Source: Saururus chinensis | Taxonomy: Eukaryota > Streptophyta > Magnoliopsida > Piperales > Saururaceae | Assembly (NCBI GenBank): GCA_035235625.1 | Contig: CP141140.1 | Span: forward strand, 49,471,351-49,535,350 | Direction of reading: 5' to 3' | DNA: 64,000 nucleotides | Shown: one piece after another, positions 1 through 11,300 of the stretch | Numbering within the stretch: the first letter of the stretch is position 1 | Layout of the letters: each line of letters begins with the position of its first letter | Position numbers and translations under genes: made by a program | Notes under the pieces: model-generated | What the model was told of the DNA's origin: nothing | Database searches by the model: none | Seen by the model: the letters and a program-made list of their open reading frames with translations, nothing else

Positions 1-2011
1 CAGTAGCAGGATGGTACCCCTCCTCCAGTTAGCAGTAGGGGTGGAGGGGGCGTGGGTTGCCAGACTCTGGTTTAAAATTTGCATTTTTTTCTTTGTTCTA
101 GGTTTGTTCAGGTTGCCAATGAGAGGCCAATCTCGGCCCGATGTAGCTAGTGTAGCCATCCCAGCCCATCCCGACTCTACTTTTTCCACAGTTAGCCCCT
201 TTGCTCCTCTCTATTTTGGATCTTGACACTGCCGGCATTGGCTGCAAGTGGCCAAATGACAACTGTGGATTCCACCCTAGCCTGGCAATAGTTAGGGATA
301 GTCCCAACTAGACCTGTTCAATCTCCTCTTATCCCTGCTCCTTTTTGTGGCCGCAACCCCACCTAGTTTCACCTCACCGGCATGTCCGGCTGTTGATCCC
401 TCTTATTTTTTTTGTCATCAATAGCGGATGTCCTCTGGCAAGATTTTGTTTGGCCAACCTTGGCTGAAGATGAAGGAGTTCACTTACATAAGCCTTGGCC
501 AGTGATTACCTTGATGCCTTTAGTCAACCTTGAGACACCCTACACCCCCTACTATGCTAGATGCACAATCGCCCACACCAATGACTTTGGTCGTGGGTGG
601 CGATTAGCAATGTTGTCGTCTCCACTGGTCACCATTAGGGCTTTAGCTTTGTCACCCTTTTTGGCATTGGGCTAACACTGTCCAGCCCTATCCCCCTTCC
701 CTTTGGCCATGTGTACATGTGGCAACGCTTGCGGTTTAGGGTTTAGGTGAAGCTTTTGCACAGCCTGACGGTTGAATAGCTCCGCCATCATCTCGATTTG
801 ACCATTGAAGCCTCCTACACCTTTCCTATGTCCTCAAGCGTTGCCCCACACCCTTTGCCCTTATGTGGGCCATAATTGGCGTGAAAATGCCACCATTGGG
901 TGCTGTCCACGACCAATTTCAATGTCTTGTGGCCATCTAAGTATTTCTCATCCACCACTGACCTCTAGTTAGTACACCTTTGACTTCTGGTCGCACTGCC
1001 ACTTCTTTTGGCATGACCTTTCTCCCAAACACTCTAGTGTGCCGCTATGGATCACAGATTTTGCCGCATTGATATGTGTCACATGCATCTAATCGTGATT
1101 GCTTATGGTATTTCCAAAACCCTTGGGACAACAACTCTTTCAGCTTGGCAATGTTTTTGGCCACCAACTCAACCGCTGATATCGTCATCGTTGTGTACTC
1201 ATCATCAAACGTCATGGATTATAAGGTAGGAGAGCTTTGAACTTGTAATTTCATAATAACATGCTCGAAATGTGTAGCAACATGTTAGGATTGCATGATT
1301 CAATGCTTTGGATGCTAAATAATAATCTATTTGCATGATGTAAGAGGATAAATTATGCCATGTTGACATGCATATGATTTGCATTTAAGTTGTACATTTG
1401 TTTGATGTATGTGGATCATGTGTATGCTAGTGATGGCCAGCGAGTATGTAGGTAAGCTATGTATGTATAATATGTGTGCGCTAATGATGGCTAGCGAGTC
1501 CGTTGGTAAGCTATGTATGAAAGTATGTATATTTTATAAGTATGCGTGATGGACATACATATGTATGATAGCTATACACTTGTGTGAGGATATGTGTATG
1601 CGTGTGTAGGAAGAAGTATGGGCAATGGACAGTAAGAGGTGACAGAGGGTTTGATATGGATTGTTGTGGATGTGTAAGTGTATAACAGAAGATGGAGGAT
1701 GTTAAGTTTGATGGACGAGAATTGGAATGGATCAGTTTGAATTGTGTGGCATAATTGTACTTGCCTAAATTACTTAATTCAAACTTTAATTATAAGAAAA
1801 GCTTATATGTTAGCATGGTGAGTTTGATACGTGAGGTTCGATGGATTAAGTTCTGTATATGACCTAGCAAATAACGAGTTGATTGGGAATTTCTCATTTG
1901 TTGTCAGTATTTATCCTGCGAGATGTTATCTGTGTATTATATTTAAGCCCAGATGTTTGATGTTCTAGAAAAGTCCATGAAGTCTAGTCACTCCCCGAAT
2001 GTTAAGGTGAT
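1..2011 (+). repeat. Remnant of long LTR, family R (part 1)
   Basis: No gene is visible here. The stretch is collinear with 19.2-21.75 kb: a GC-richer block (about 500-1220), then an AT-rich block with the phrase 'gctagtgatggc(t/c)agcgagtatgt' repeated twice (about 1428-1530), then the phrase around 'cactccccgaatgttaaggtgat' ending at 2011. The 62.75-64 kb stretch carries the end of the same repeat on the minus strand. The matching 3' end (ending CGTTACA at 3733) resumes at 3425 after an inserted element. Long non-coding TG...CA repeats of this kind are typical LTRs of plant Ty3/gypsy elements; the left end lies outside the window. It is an old, interrupted fossil. Confidence 0.6.
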
Positions 2012-3424
2012 CACTACAACAAAATATAGCATTAGTGACGCAAATATAAGCGTCGCTAAAAACTTCTATTTGCGAAGCGTCGCTAAAGAAAACACTATTA
2101 GTGATATTTTTTATTAAGCATTGCTACTAGACATATATTAGTGATGCTTATTATAAATCATCACTATTACTATAATTATTAGCTATGCATAACACAAAAT
2201 GTCACTAATATACGTCTATTAGCAACGCATACAACAAGCATTGCTAAAAGATATTTGTTTTTTTTTAAAAAATATATATTACTATTAGTGAGACTTTATC
2301 CAAAGTGTCACTAATAGTTTTAATAATAGTGACACTTATTAGAAAGTATCACTAATTAGGTATGCTATTAGCGATGCATATATAAATTATTATATGAATT
2401 TAAAATAAAAAATTAAAATTTGATTTGTTATGATTTTTTAAAATTATTATATATTAAAAATAAAATAAATATTATTAGTGATGCATAATGTAGCGCTAAT
2501 AGACTAGGTATTAGCGATGTATATAGTTATGCATCCCTAATATTATTAGCAACACATATTACTATGTGTCACTAATAATATTTATTTTTTTATTTTTAAA
2601 ATAAAGTTATAAAAATAAAAATTAAAGGAGAAATAGTGTGTAGAGAGAGAGGAGAGAGGGAGAGAGATGAGAGGGAAGGGAGAGAGAAGAGAGGGAAGAG
2701 AGAGAGGAGAGGGAAGAGAGAGAGGAGAGGGTGAGAGGGAGCAGAGAGGGGGAGAGATAGGGAGGAGAGAGGGAGGGGAGGGGAAGGAGAGGGAGAGAGA
2801 GGGAGGGAGAGGGGGAGAGAGGGAGGGAGGAGAGATAGAGAAAGGAAAGAGAGAGAGAGAGAGGAAAGAGAGAGAGAGAGGGAGGACAGAGAGAGTAGAG
2901 AGAGAGGGAGGAGAGGGAAGAGAGAGTGAGAGGAGAAAAAGAGGGAAGAGAGAGAGGAGAGGAAGAGAGAGGAGAGAGAGGGAGAGAGAGGAAGGAGTGA
3001 GGGAGGGAGAGAGAGAGATAGAGAGGGGAGAGAGGTGGGAGAGAGAGAGAGGAGAGGGAAGTGAAAAAGGGAGAGAAAGAAAAGAGAGAGTAAAAGGGAG
3101 GAAGAGAGATAGGAGGGAGGAGAGATCTAGAGAGAGAGAAGACAAAAAAATAAAAAAAATTATAAGCGACACATAGAGTTATGTGTCACTAATAGACAAG
3201 GTATTAGCAACACATATAGTTATGCGTCCCTAATACCATATCTATTAATAGTGCATAGTAATATGCATCGCTAATAATATTTATTTTATTTATAAAATTA
3301 AGAAATTATAAAAAATTAAAATTAAAGGACAGATAGTGTGTAGAGAGAGGAGAGAGAGGGAGAGAGAGGAGAGGGAAGAGAGAGAAGACTGAGATAGAGA
3401 GGGAAGAGCTTATAATTTAGACTA
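2012..3424. mobile_element. Hairpin-rich CACTA-ended insertion with GA tract
   Basis: It begins with CACTACAACAAAAT, the kind of terminus used by CACTA (En/Spm) elements, and interrupts the R-family LTR, whose 3' end resumes at about 3425. Inside are serial inverted pairs of the motif TTAGCGACGC and its complement, a long GA-rich tract, and a repeat of the unit 'AT-rich, hairpins, GA tract' (about 2480-3160, again 3160-3415). No transposase is visible. About 700 bp of the LTR is missing next to it, so the right boundary is approximate. It could be a non-autonomous CACTA or another DNA element with similar ends. Confidence 0.5.
2640..3145 (+). repeat. GA-rich purine tract (about 500 bp)
   Basis: The strand is almost purely A and G, built from irregular GAGAGG/GGGAGA units. 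Long open frames on both strands here (Arg/Glu/Gly-rich one way, Ser/Leu/Pro-rich the other) are by-products of the low complexity and are not genes. Similar tracts lie at 52.87-53.05 kb (GA) and 53.57-54.69 kb (CT), also inside hairpin-rich elements. Confidence 0.9.
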
Positions 3425-3733
3425 GATTGTAGACTATTTATAAGACTTGTACTCAGGGATGCCTGTGATATATTTGTATTTAAAGCCCATCGTCACGGCC
3501 ATTTATTCATATTTTTGCTTTCGAGTAGTGCCTCACGATGTTTGGTTTGGTTGTATGATATTTAATCGAATAAAAAAAAAGTTAAATGGTAAAAATTGAT
3601 CATGCGTGAAGTTTTAAATTATAAACTGCTTTCACGTGTTATGTATTTTGTCATTTTCCCAATTTTACAGTCATTATATTAAAAAAAATTCTTGAATTTT
3701 TAAGAAAATGTGATGAAAATCTCAAACGTTACA
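3425..3733 (+). repeat. Remnant of long LTR, family R (part 2, 3' end)
   Basis: This matches the reverse complement of about 62.75-63.07 kb, through the phrases around 'tttggtttggttgtat' and 'aaattataaa', and ends with CGTTACA at 3733, the complement of TGTAACG that starts the copy at 62753. It is therefore the 3' end of the LTR whose body is at 1-2011. Confidence 0.6.
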
Positions 3734-5844
3734 ATAGGCGAGGGGGAGAGCAATTATAGACGGGGTGATAATGGTGGACGACCATGAAAGCAGTAGATGG
3801 GAGGGGGAATAAATGGGTCATCGATGGGGGCAAAATTTCATAAATATACAAAACTCTGGCCCATTCAGGCTCAACATATTTTTAACACTTAATATAAATC
3901 GTCATAAATGCACTACGTATTTGCAATGCATAATCTATAATGTCGCAAATATGTTTTGTGTTTATGACACTTAACATAAAGCAAAAATATGCTATGTATT
4001 AACAATGCATAATATTAAACGTCACAAATACTCTACGCATTTGTGATGTTTAGTATTAAATGTTGCAAATAGTATTATTTTAAATATTAATTTATATAAT
4101 ATATATTATTTAAATTACATAATATGTTATCCTATATATAAATATATGATATACAAAATTTGAATTAATTTCTTAAGTACTATTTATATGAGATTGTGCA
4201 AATGCGCGTTACTGTGAGCCCCAGCTATATGGGTTATTGCTAACCCTATCTCACACAAATGGGATTAAGATATTAATTTAATTTTTTGCAAAGATGCAAC
4301 TTTTTCTTTTGGAGTTATAATATCATCATCAAATATTTCCGTTGAAGACTTCAAATTTGATTTATTGAAGAAATTTACAATTGTCTGTAGCTCGTGCCCG
4401 CATTTTATCACTTACTTGGCTACTAGTTAACTTTTGACATTCAACATCTAATTGTGGTAACTAAGCCTTGCTTAATGCTCTTGATGAATTTGCATACAAA
4501 GTTCCATGGGCTTTGAGTGTCATCTGATCGAGATCTAACAATGCTGGGGAGGAAGTCTAACGATGCTGGGGAGGAAGATCAAAATTCTACAGTCCTATGA
4601 GATATGAGCATCGTCGAATGGAAATTCTACCTTCCACTAGGCCAAGGCTCATGCTAACATGCGTGAGCATAGTCTCACACAAACAGGACTAAAGATATGA
4701 ATTTAAATTTATGTCAATATGTAGTTTTTACCTTTGGAGTTATAATATCATCATAAAAAAATTCGGTTGAAGGCTCCAACTTCGAATTTAATCGAATCAA
4801 TTTACAATTGTCTGTAACTCTTGCCCACATTTTCTCACTCACTTGGCAACTAGTAAATCTTTGACATCCAGCTTCCAATTGTGATAACTAAGCCTCATTT
4901 GATGCTGATGCTCTTACCTGAAGTTGCATAAGAAGCACGCACCATCAAATAGAGATGTGATGATGCGAGGGGCAGGGGAATAAAAAATCTATGGTCCCTT
5001 AAGATATGATGCATGTGAGCAAAGTGTCACTTACACGTTACTAAAGAAATTAAATTATTTTTTGTAATTATTTATTATATAGATATATGCTTAAATAATA
5101 TAGTATTTAATATATATAACAAATATTAAATAAAAATAATATTATTTGTGACATATGGATGTATACATTGCAAATAATAAGATGTATACATCTATAAATC
5201 ACAAAAAAATTATTTTTAATATATAATAATATTATTTTATTTTATTTGAATTAAATAATATTTTATTTAATATATAAATAGGAGACATATAATTATAAAA
5301 TAAAATAATTATATTATTTATTCCTTCATGTGTGAGCCTGGGCTATGACTGTCAGATCAAGATTCGATGGTGAAGGGGGCAGATAGAGGAAGAAGACAAT
5401 GAGGAGAGAGGACTAATTAGGGCTAAAGTTCTTAATTAATTCCCAAATCAATGCTATAAGCCTGTTACATAATTTTTCCTGTAATTGGCATGGGTTTATT
5501 TGCCTATCAACAATGCAAAAGACTATCCAAGGCCTTATGGGCCACCTAAATAACAATGCGAAAGAACTACAATAGCCTTATGGCTAGAAACTATTGATCT
5601 GAAAGGGCAAATGGAAAATTCATAACAATCCACTGTGCTCCACCCGCCTAGACCTCAAGGCACAAAATATGGAAAACAATCATAGAAGTCATCCTTAGAC
5701 ATCTGAAGCAGCCTCCAAAGAGCGGCCATGCCATGCAACTAACATCTCTAAAACAAGACGACCAGAAGGTCAAACATGACAAGTGTCAATAATAGAAGAC
5801 GGAACTAGCGGAGGATCCGTCAGAAGTAGTAGCGGGGGCGAAGG
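3734..5844. repeat. AT-rich hairpin-repeat DNA with internal duplication
   Basis: No gene is visible. Weak copies of the hairpin motif (around 3880-4080 and 5140-5210, in the variant 'gcgatgcataat...gtcgcaaat') suggest the body of an old DNA element that resumes at 7640-7804. A segment at about 4247-4490 is repeated in direct orientation at about 4667-4925; both contain 'ggagttataatatcatcat' and 'tttacaattgtctgta'. The duplicated segment is not recognisable as coding. Confidence 0.5.
4247..4925 (+). repeat. Direct duplication, about 250 bp, period about 420
   Basis: Two diverged direct copies (about 4247-4490 and 4667-4925) share ordered blocks from 'ctcacacaaa(t/c)' through 'aattgtctgta' to 'ttgtg(g/a)taactaagcct'. 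They lie in AT-rich DNA between hairpin motifs. No function is evident. Confidence 0.6.
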
Positions 5845-7640
5845 ACTCTAAGAAACTTGGGAAGGGTCTCCCACAAACAGGTGGAGGCGCAAAATATGGA
5901 AGACTGGATGAACCTGAGAGCTAGCTGGAAGTTGGAGGGGATAAGCTACAAAACCTACACACTCAATAATTGAGTAAAGACCATGAAACCGATGAGCTAA
6001 ATTGGCACTCATAAGCTGGTATAAAGAGGACTGCTGATGTGGGTGAAAACTAATGTAGACCAAGTTGCCGACTAAAAAATCCTGATCAGTGTGATGCCCA
6101 TCATAGATTTGCTTCATATAGTTTTGAGTAGCAGACAAATTTTGCTTGAGCTGACGCAAGATTCTGAAGAAGATAGTTGACCTTGCCAATAGCAACTTTG
6201 TGGGGAACATAAGTCAAAATTGTAGGAGGATCTCAACCATACACCACATGAAAAGGGATAAAACTAGCAGCGGTATGAAAAGTTGTATTATAAGAATATT
6301 CAGCCCAAGTCAAAAAATGGAGCCACTTGTGTGAATTTTCCCCGACAAAACAAAAAAGATATTGCTCTAGGCACTTGCTAAGAACTTTGGTTTGCCATTC
6401 TATTTGAGGGTGATACAAGTACTCATGCAAGGAGGTGCCCTAAGTACAAAAAATTCCTGCCAAAAAATGGGAAATAAAAATATCATCAAGATTAGATACG
6501 ATGGTATGTGGCATGCCATGAAGCTTGGCCACCTCGCAAAGATAAAGCTCTACAACCTCAGTGTGAATGGATGGCCAAGAGGGTTAAAATGAGTGTATTT
6601 TGATAGATGAACCACTACAACCATAATAACAAATTTCCCATGTACTAAGGTTAGGGCTTCAATGAAATCCATAGAAATGTCCTCCCATATGCGATTAGGA
6701 ATAGCAAGTGATTGGACTAAACCCATGGGTGCTATGGTAGAAGCTTTGGCTCACTGACAAATATGACAAGCATCACCATAGTCATCAATGACATGGTGAA
6801 TGCCCTCCCATAAAAAACTCTAACTCATGGGCTTGTAATTGTTCATGCCGAGCAAGCAGAGAGTCATGGAAATGAGAAAGAATAGCAGTGCAGAGCTTAG
6901 CATCATTCAGAACTCAAAGACGATCCTTCCAATACAACAAGTCACCTTGCAAGACAAAAGATGGTAAGTAGGAAAGGTCATCCCGTAAGCGAACCAATAA
7001 ATCCTTATCCTCTAGCTTTTGGGAGTAAACCTGGCTGAGGTGATTCATAGATGGGAAAACCGGTGCTTATAAGGCTATATCATAGTCTGTGGCAAACTGG
7101 CAAGACAGAGCATCAACGTCAATATCTTCCAAGCCTTTCCTATTAACGAAATCATAGTCATAACCCAAGAGTTTAGAAATTGAATGTTGTTAGGCCGGAG
7201 TAGATATGTGATGCTGCAAAAGACACTTCAGTGGCTAGTGATTAGTGCGAATAACAAAGTGTCAACCCAACAATTTTGGTCGCAATTTTGTAACCGCATG
7301 GACAATTGTTAACATCTCTCACTCATAAGCTGATAGAAAAAGAGAACACTCAGAGAGTACCTTGTTGAAGAAGGCAATAGAGTACCCGCACTATAATAAA
7401 ATGACACCAAACTGGTTTCCAAAGTATTTGTCTCCACAATAAAGAGCCGGTGAAAATCAAGTAAGGCAAACATTGGGGCAGTAGACATGGCCACCTTAAG
7501 AGTTTGAAAGGCGACTTGAGCATTTGCAAACCATTGAAAGGAACACTTTTTAACCAAGGCTTTAAGAGGAGTAGCGATTGTCCCATAATGCAAAACAAAA
7601 TGACGATAATAGCTTTTGGTTGTCTAAGGGGCAAATAGTG
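5845..7640 (-). mobile_element. Ty3/gypsy pol fragment (RNase H to integrase)
   Basis: On the minus strand, from high to low coordinates, the translated pieces resemble a gypsy RNase H start (around 'HYGTIATPLKAL' and 'FQWFANAQVAFQTLK'), then the integrase tail ('YHPQIEWQTKVLSKCLEQYL', 'WAEYSYNTTFHTA', 'PFHVVYG') and the integrase C-terminal region ('VGNLVYISFHPHQ'). This is the chromovirus-like order of Ty3/gypsy pol. No LTRs are seen beside it. It is a broken fossil lying within hairpin-repeat DNA. Confidence 0.85.
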
Positions 7641-7804
7641 CTTTTTTTTTAAAAAAAAATTACAACTATTTGCGATGCTTTTAAAAATGTCTCAAAGAGT
7701 AAATAGGAGCACTATTTGTGACACTTTAAAAAAAACATCACATATAGTTATTTTTTGCTACTCTTATTTAAGCATTGCAAAAGGCATTACTTTTTGTTGT
7801 AGTA
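7641..7804. mobile_element. Right end of hairpin-type DNA element
   Basis: Degenerate hairpin motifs ('tatttgcgatgctttt', 'agcattgcaaaagg') run up to TTTTTGTTGTAGTA, the complement of the ACTACAACAAAA terminus seen at 2013. This looks like the right end of a CACTA-ended element whose body reaches left to about 3.8 kb and which received the gypsy fragment. The matching left end is not certain. Confidence 0.45.
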
Positions 7805-8372
7805 AATCTTGTTTAAAACCGTTTTAAATATTCCATGCCATTCTTACATATCATTTTCTTGCAGTGCTTCCAAATATGATATATCTGTATCCAAGTTTTT
7901 TGGGAATTTCTCAAGCCTCATTCTTAAGCCATTGAGTCTTTTCTGTAGTATGGCATAAGCATCATGTAAATAAAAAAATTGGTAAGAACATAGTAATGTT
8001 GTTAATTTGACCCCTCAACACAACTTTAGACAATTCCATTCTTCTTACATGCACAAAAGTACATTAGTGGATCTTGTATAAAACCATTTAAATATTCCAT
8101 GTCATGTCTCTGTCTCTGTCCTCACTCTCTCTCTCTTCTCTGCCATCTCTTGCTTGGCCCCAACTAAGAAGCAAGATATTTTTCTGCTACCTTGGTTGGG
8201 AAAAGTATTTGATTAACCTTCTCACATTGCACTTGGACGACAGACTTGACCCATTCCTCCTCTTCCTTTCATACTTCTTAGATGAGGGTGGAGACACTAG
8301 GAAGGGGAGGTTTTATCTTTCTTGCCCCGAATGGGCAAGCAAAGACTCAGCATCTCCAATGGGTGGTACTAC
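7805..8372. other. Intergenic, no gene seen
   Basis: A phrase 'atcttgt(t/a)taaaacc(g/a)tttaaatattccatg' near 7805-7842 recurs at about 8070-8103, so part of this spacer is duplicated. A short CT-rich run follows at 8107-8150. The 97-residue open frame at 8104-8397 begins in this low-complexity run and resembles nothing I know. Confidence 0.5.
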
Positions 8373-11300
8373 CACTACCCAAAAAAAAATATTTTAGCTA
8401 TGTTTCAAAAGCATCGTTGAAAGTATATATAATGTCGCTATTACTTTCAGTGACATTTTACACAAATTTTGCTAAAGGTCACGTAATTAAAGTATTAGTG
8501 ACGTTTGTGGTAGTGTTTTGTTTTTTACAAAAGGTCACAATGATAAATAGTAATGACATTTTATAAAACAACGTTAAAATTATTAGTGGTATTTTTCGAT
8601 AACAATTAACGACATAAAAAATATTGCTATACACATCACTAATTATTAGCAACATGTTTACTATCATGGTCGGGGATTTCTAAATAACATTTTCGAAGTA
8701 AAAGGAGCAGAAAATTCGAGTAATAATTTCTTTTTCTTCGAGTCAAATCATGCAAACCATCGACTAAAATAAACCCTATTCCATTACTGCTATTTTTCAA
8801 CATATTGATATATCAAACCATGAATAATCATAATAATCGATTGAATTCATTAAATAAAGAGTCAGGTCTCGTCCATATGCAAAATCTGATAACTAAGAGA
8901 GAATAACAAATATAGTATATAATGGCAACTCTCGTGCTTTATTACAATCTACTGAAACAAAGCAAGGCCTACTCTGAAGCAATGAGTCTCTGCTCCACAA
9001 ACCCAGCTACTCCGCTACTCTGCTACTCCTCCTCTGATGTACATGCATCACGAAAATGCATGAGTATACCCACTTATACTCAATATTATCAAATAAGTTT
9101 ATAAAATCCATTGAGGGACTAAGCTTTGGTTTTTAATTATTATTTATAAGTCATTGATAATTATTCTAATGTTATCTAACTCTGTTATAACTAAGCCCTT
9201 AACCCATTCTCACAATGTTAAAAGCCTTAAAACAATAAAGCCTCAATATCAGAAACTAAACCACCAAAGTAATTAAAACTGATGCAGAAGTTAATCTCTA
9301 CAACAACTCTGAATACTATACTCCAACCATAGACTGGACTGCTTAACAATAACTTGACTCAAATCCCCAGGGCTCTCAATAGCTTGTCACGAATATGGAG
9401 GAATGAATCCCAACTGTGCTCATGAACATAAATTAGCAAGAAACACAGGTCTTCCATGATGCTCATGTAACTTTATTTTTTGTATGCACTATATGGTCTT
9501 GGGAAGATTTACGGGAGACCCACGGTAAAGACCCTCTAGTCAATACCCAAACCGCCGTAGCAATAGAGAAGCGTATCACAATCTCCACTATTCCCCAACT
9601 CTGGGAAAAATAAGTCTTTGTAGAGTTTTCAATTAAAACTCTAAGGAACCTAAGACTCTTTGGCTCAAGGTTCTGCGAAGTCAAAGCACAGTCCAAATAT
9701 TTTATTTAGGTCACCATTCGTACCCAAGGAATGAATACATTATCACGCCGCTTATGAACCCAAAATTACCCTTAAAACTAAATTAGTACAGTTATTTTAT
9801 TAATAAGGGATATAATTAGGTCGCCACACACTCAAAAGACCAAGCCTAATTATGCATGAGAGTTTGACCCACAATTAAACTTAAGGGCAATTTAGTAAAA
9901 TAATACTAGTGCTACAGGTGTCTTAAGAAGGCCCCCTACCCTGTCCGCCTAAAAAAATATTTTAATAAATTTATTTATAATTTTAAAAAAATTTATTTTT
10001 ATATACAATACTCCAATTAAGAGAGAATAGAATCGAATAGAATAGCTAGAACTGGTCCACACATACCAGAACCGGGCCGGTTCAACTAAAACGACTCGTG
10101 CTGACCCGCAATGCGGGCCAGCAGACGTTCTGCTTCATGTAGAACGTCTTCTTCCTCACACTATGACGAAAACAGGGCGGTACAGTTTGATGCACCGCCG
10201 CTGTCCGGCCACCCCTGGCTACCGGAATAATTCTGTTGCCCACCAATGAGTCCCCTTGGACCAGTTCGACATACCAGCAGCCACTCTAAAACTTTGTCTC
10301 TCTCTCTCTCTCTTTCCATCAATGACTCCAACATGTGGTGCCCGACGAGACTTATTGTCACCGGTTCCTGGGTTCGGTCTGACGAGAATATTTTGTCGTC
10401 GTATGCTCCTTCTGCCAAGAGCAAACCCATATGAGTCGTGGAGAGGGGGAGGGTCTTCCGCCAATTGCTGGAGTAGTTCACTCCGCCCATGCATCTCCAA
10501 CTCCAACTCCAAGGGTTCCGGCGGCAAAACTCCCTAGTATAAGGCGGAAATTCCAATTTCATTTAGGCAGGGACCTTCCGAGGTTGTTTCTGCCGTCTTG
10601 AGTCACAACCCACACCAAAGGCTGGCTTTTCGCCATTTCGGATCAATTCTTACGGCCTCAGCAACGGAACAGAGGATGTGGTGAGACGTTGTTCTCACCT
10701 ATGGCTTCAGGGCCAGCAATGCCCGGAATGAGCAGAAGGAAAATCTTCGCCGTTCGCCAGGGACATGCTCACCCTGAGCAGGCCCCTAACCGACAACGAT
10801 CTTCCGTCCGGGCTGCAGCACCTATCTATAGTTTTTTTTTAAAAGAAAGCATAACCACCACAGGCGAAGGGGTACCATTGCTGATATCCATAATCATAGC
10901 TTTTATACAAGTTATACTAATAGTCTAATCCTTAAACATAAATTTATGAGCTAATTCCCATTAATAAACTCTATAAACAAGGATTCTACATTTTCTCAGC
11001 GGTGTCTTCGTGCACGCTCCTCCTCCTTTGCCCGCAATAGACCTTCTTTTCGAGTCACTGGAACCTCTAAGCTTGTAGCTTTAATGGATTCTCCCAAGGG
11101 CTTGTGAAGGAGATGGTAGCTAGGGTTTGCATGAAAAGGGTTTAAATAGAGAAGGGAGAGGGGAAGCCTTGTTCTATATGAAGAAGGTGGTGGTACGGGA
11201 TTGTCAATTACCCCTATGCCAAATCATCCTTAAGTGGTTCCCACTAGGTGACCTTACTCAAAATAAAACCCCTAATAAATAAAAACTTTAACCATGCTAA

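Noticed and set aside
2582-3176. Long open frames on both strands (Ser/Leu-rich and Arg/Glu/Gly-rich)
   Set aside because: They lie wholly over the GA tract; absence of stops follows from base composition.
2012-7804. One CACTA element spanning 2012-7804 with matching ends
   Set aside because: The R-family LTR resumes at 3425 and ends at 3733, so the element starting at 2012 must stop by about 3424; the end at 7804 belongs to a different copy.
10161-10562. 133-residue minus-strand open frame
   Set aside because: Lies within the probable solo LTR, overlaps other frames and has no recognisable domain.
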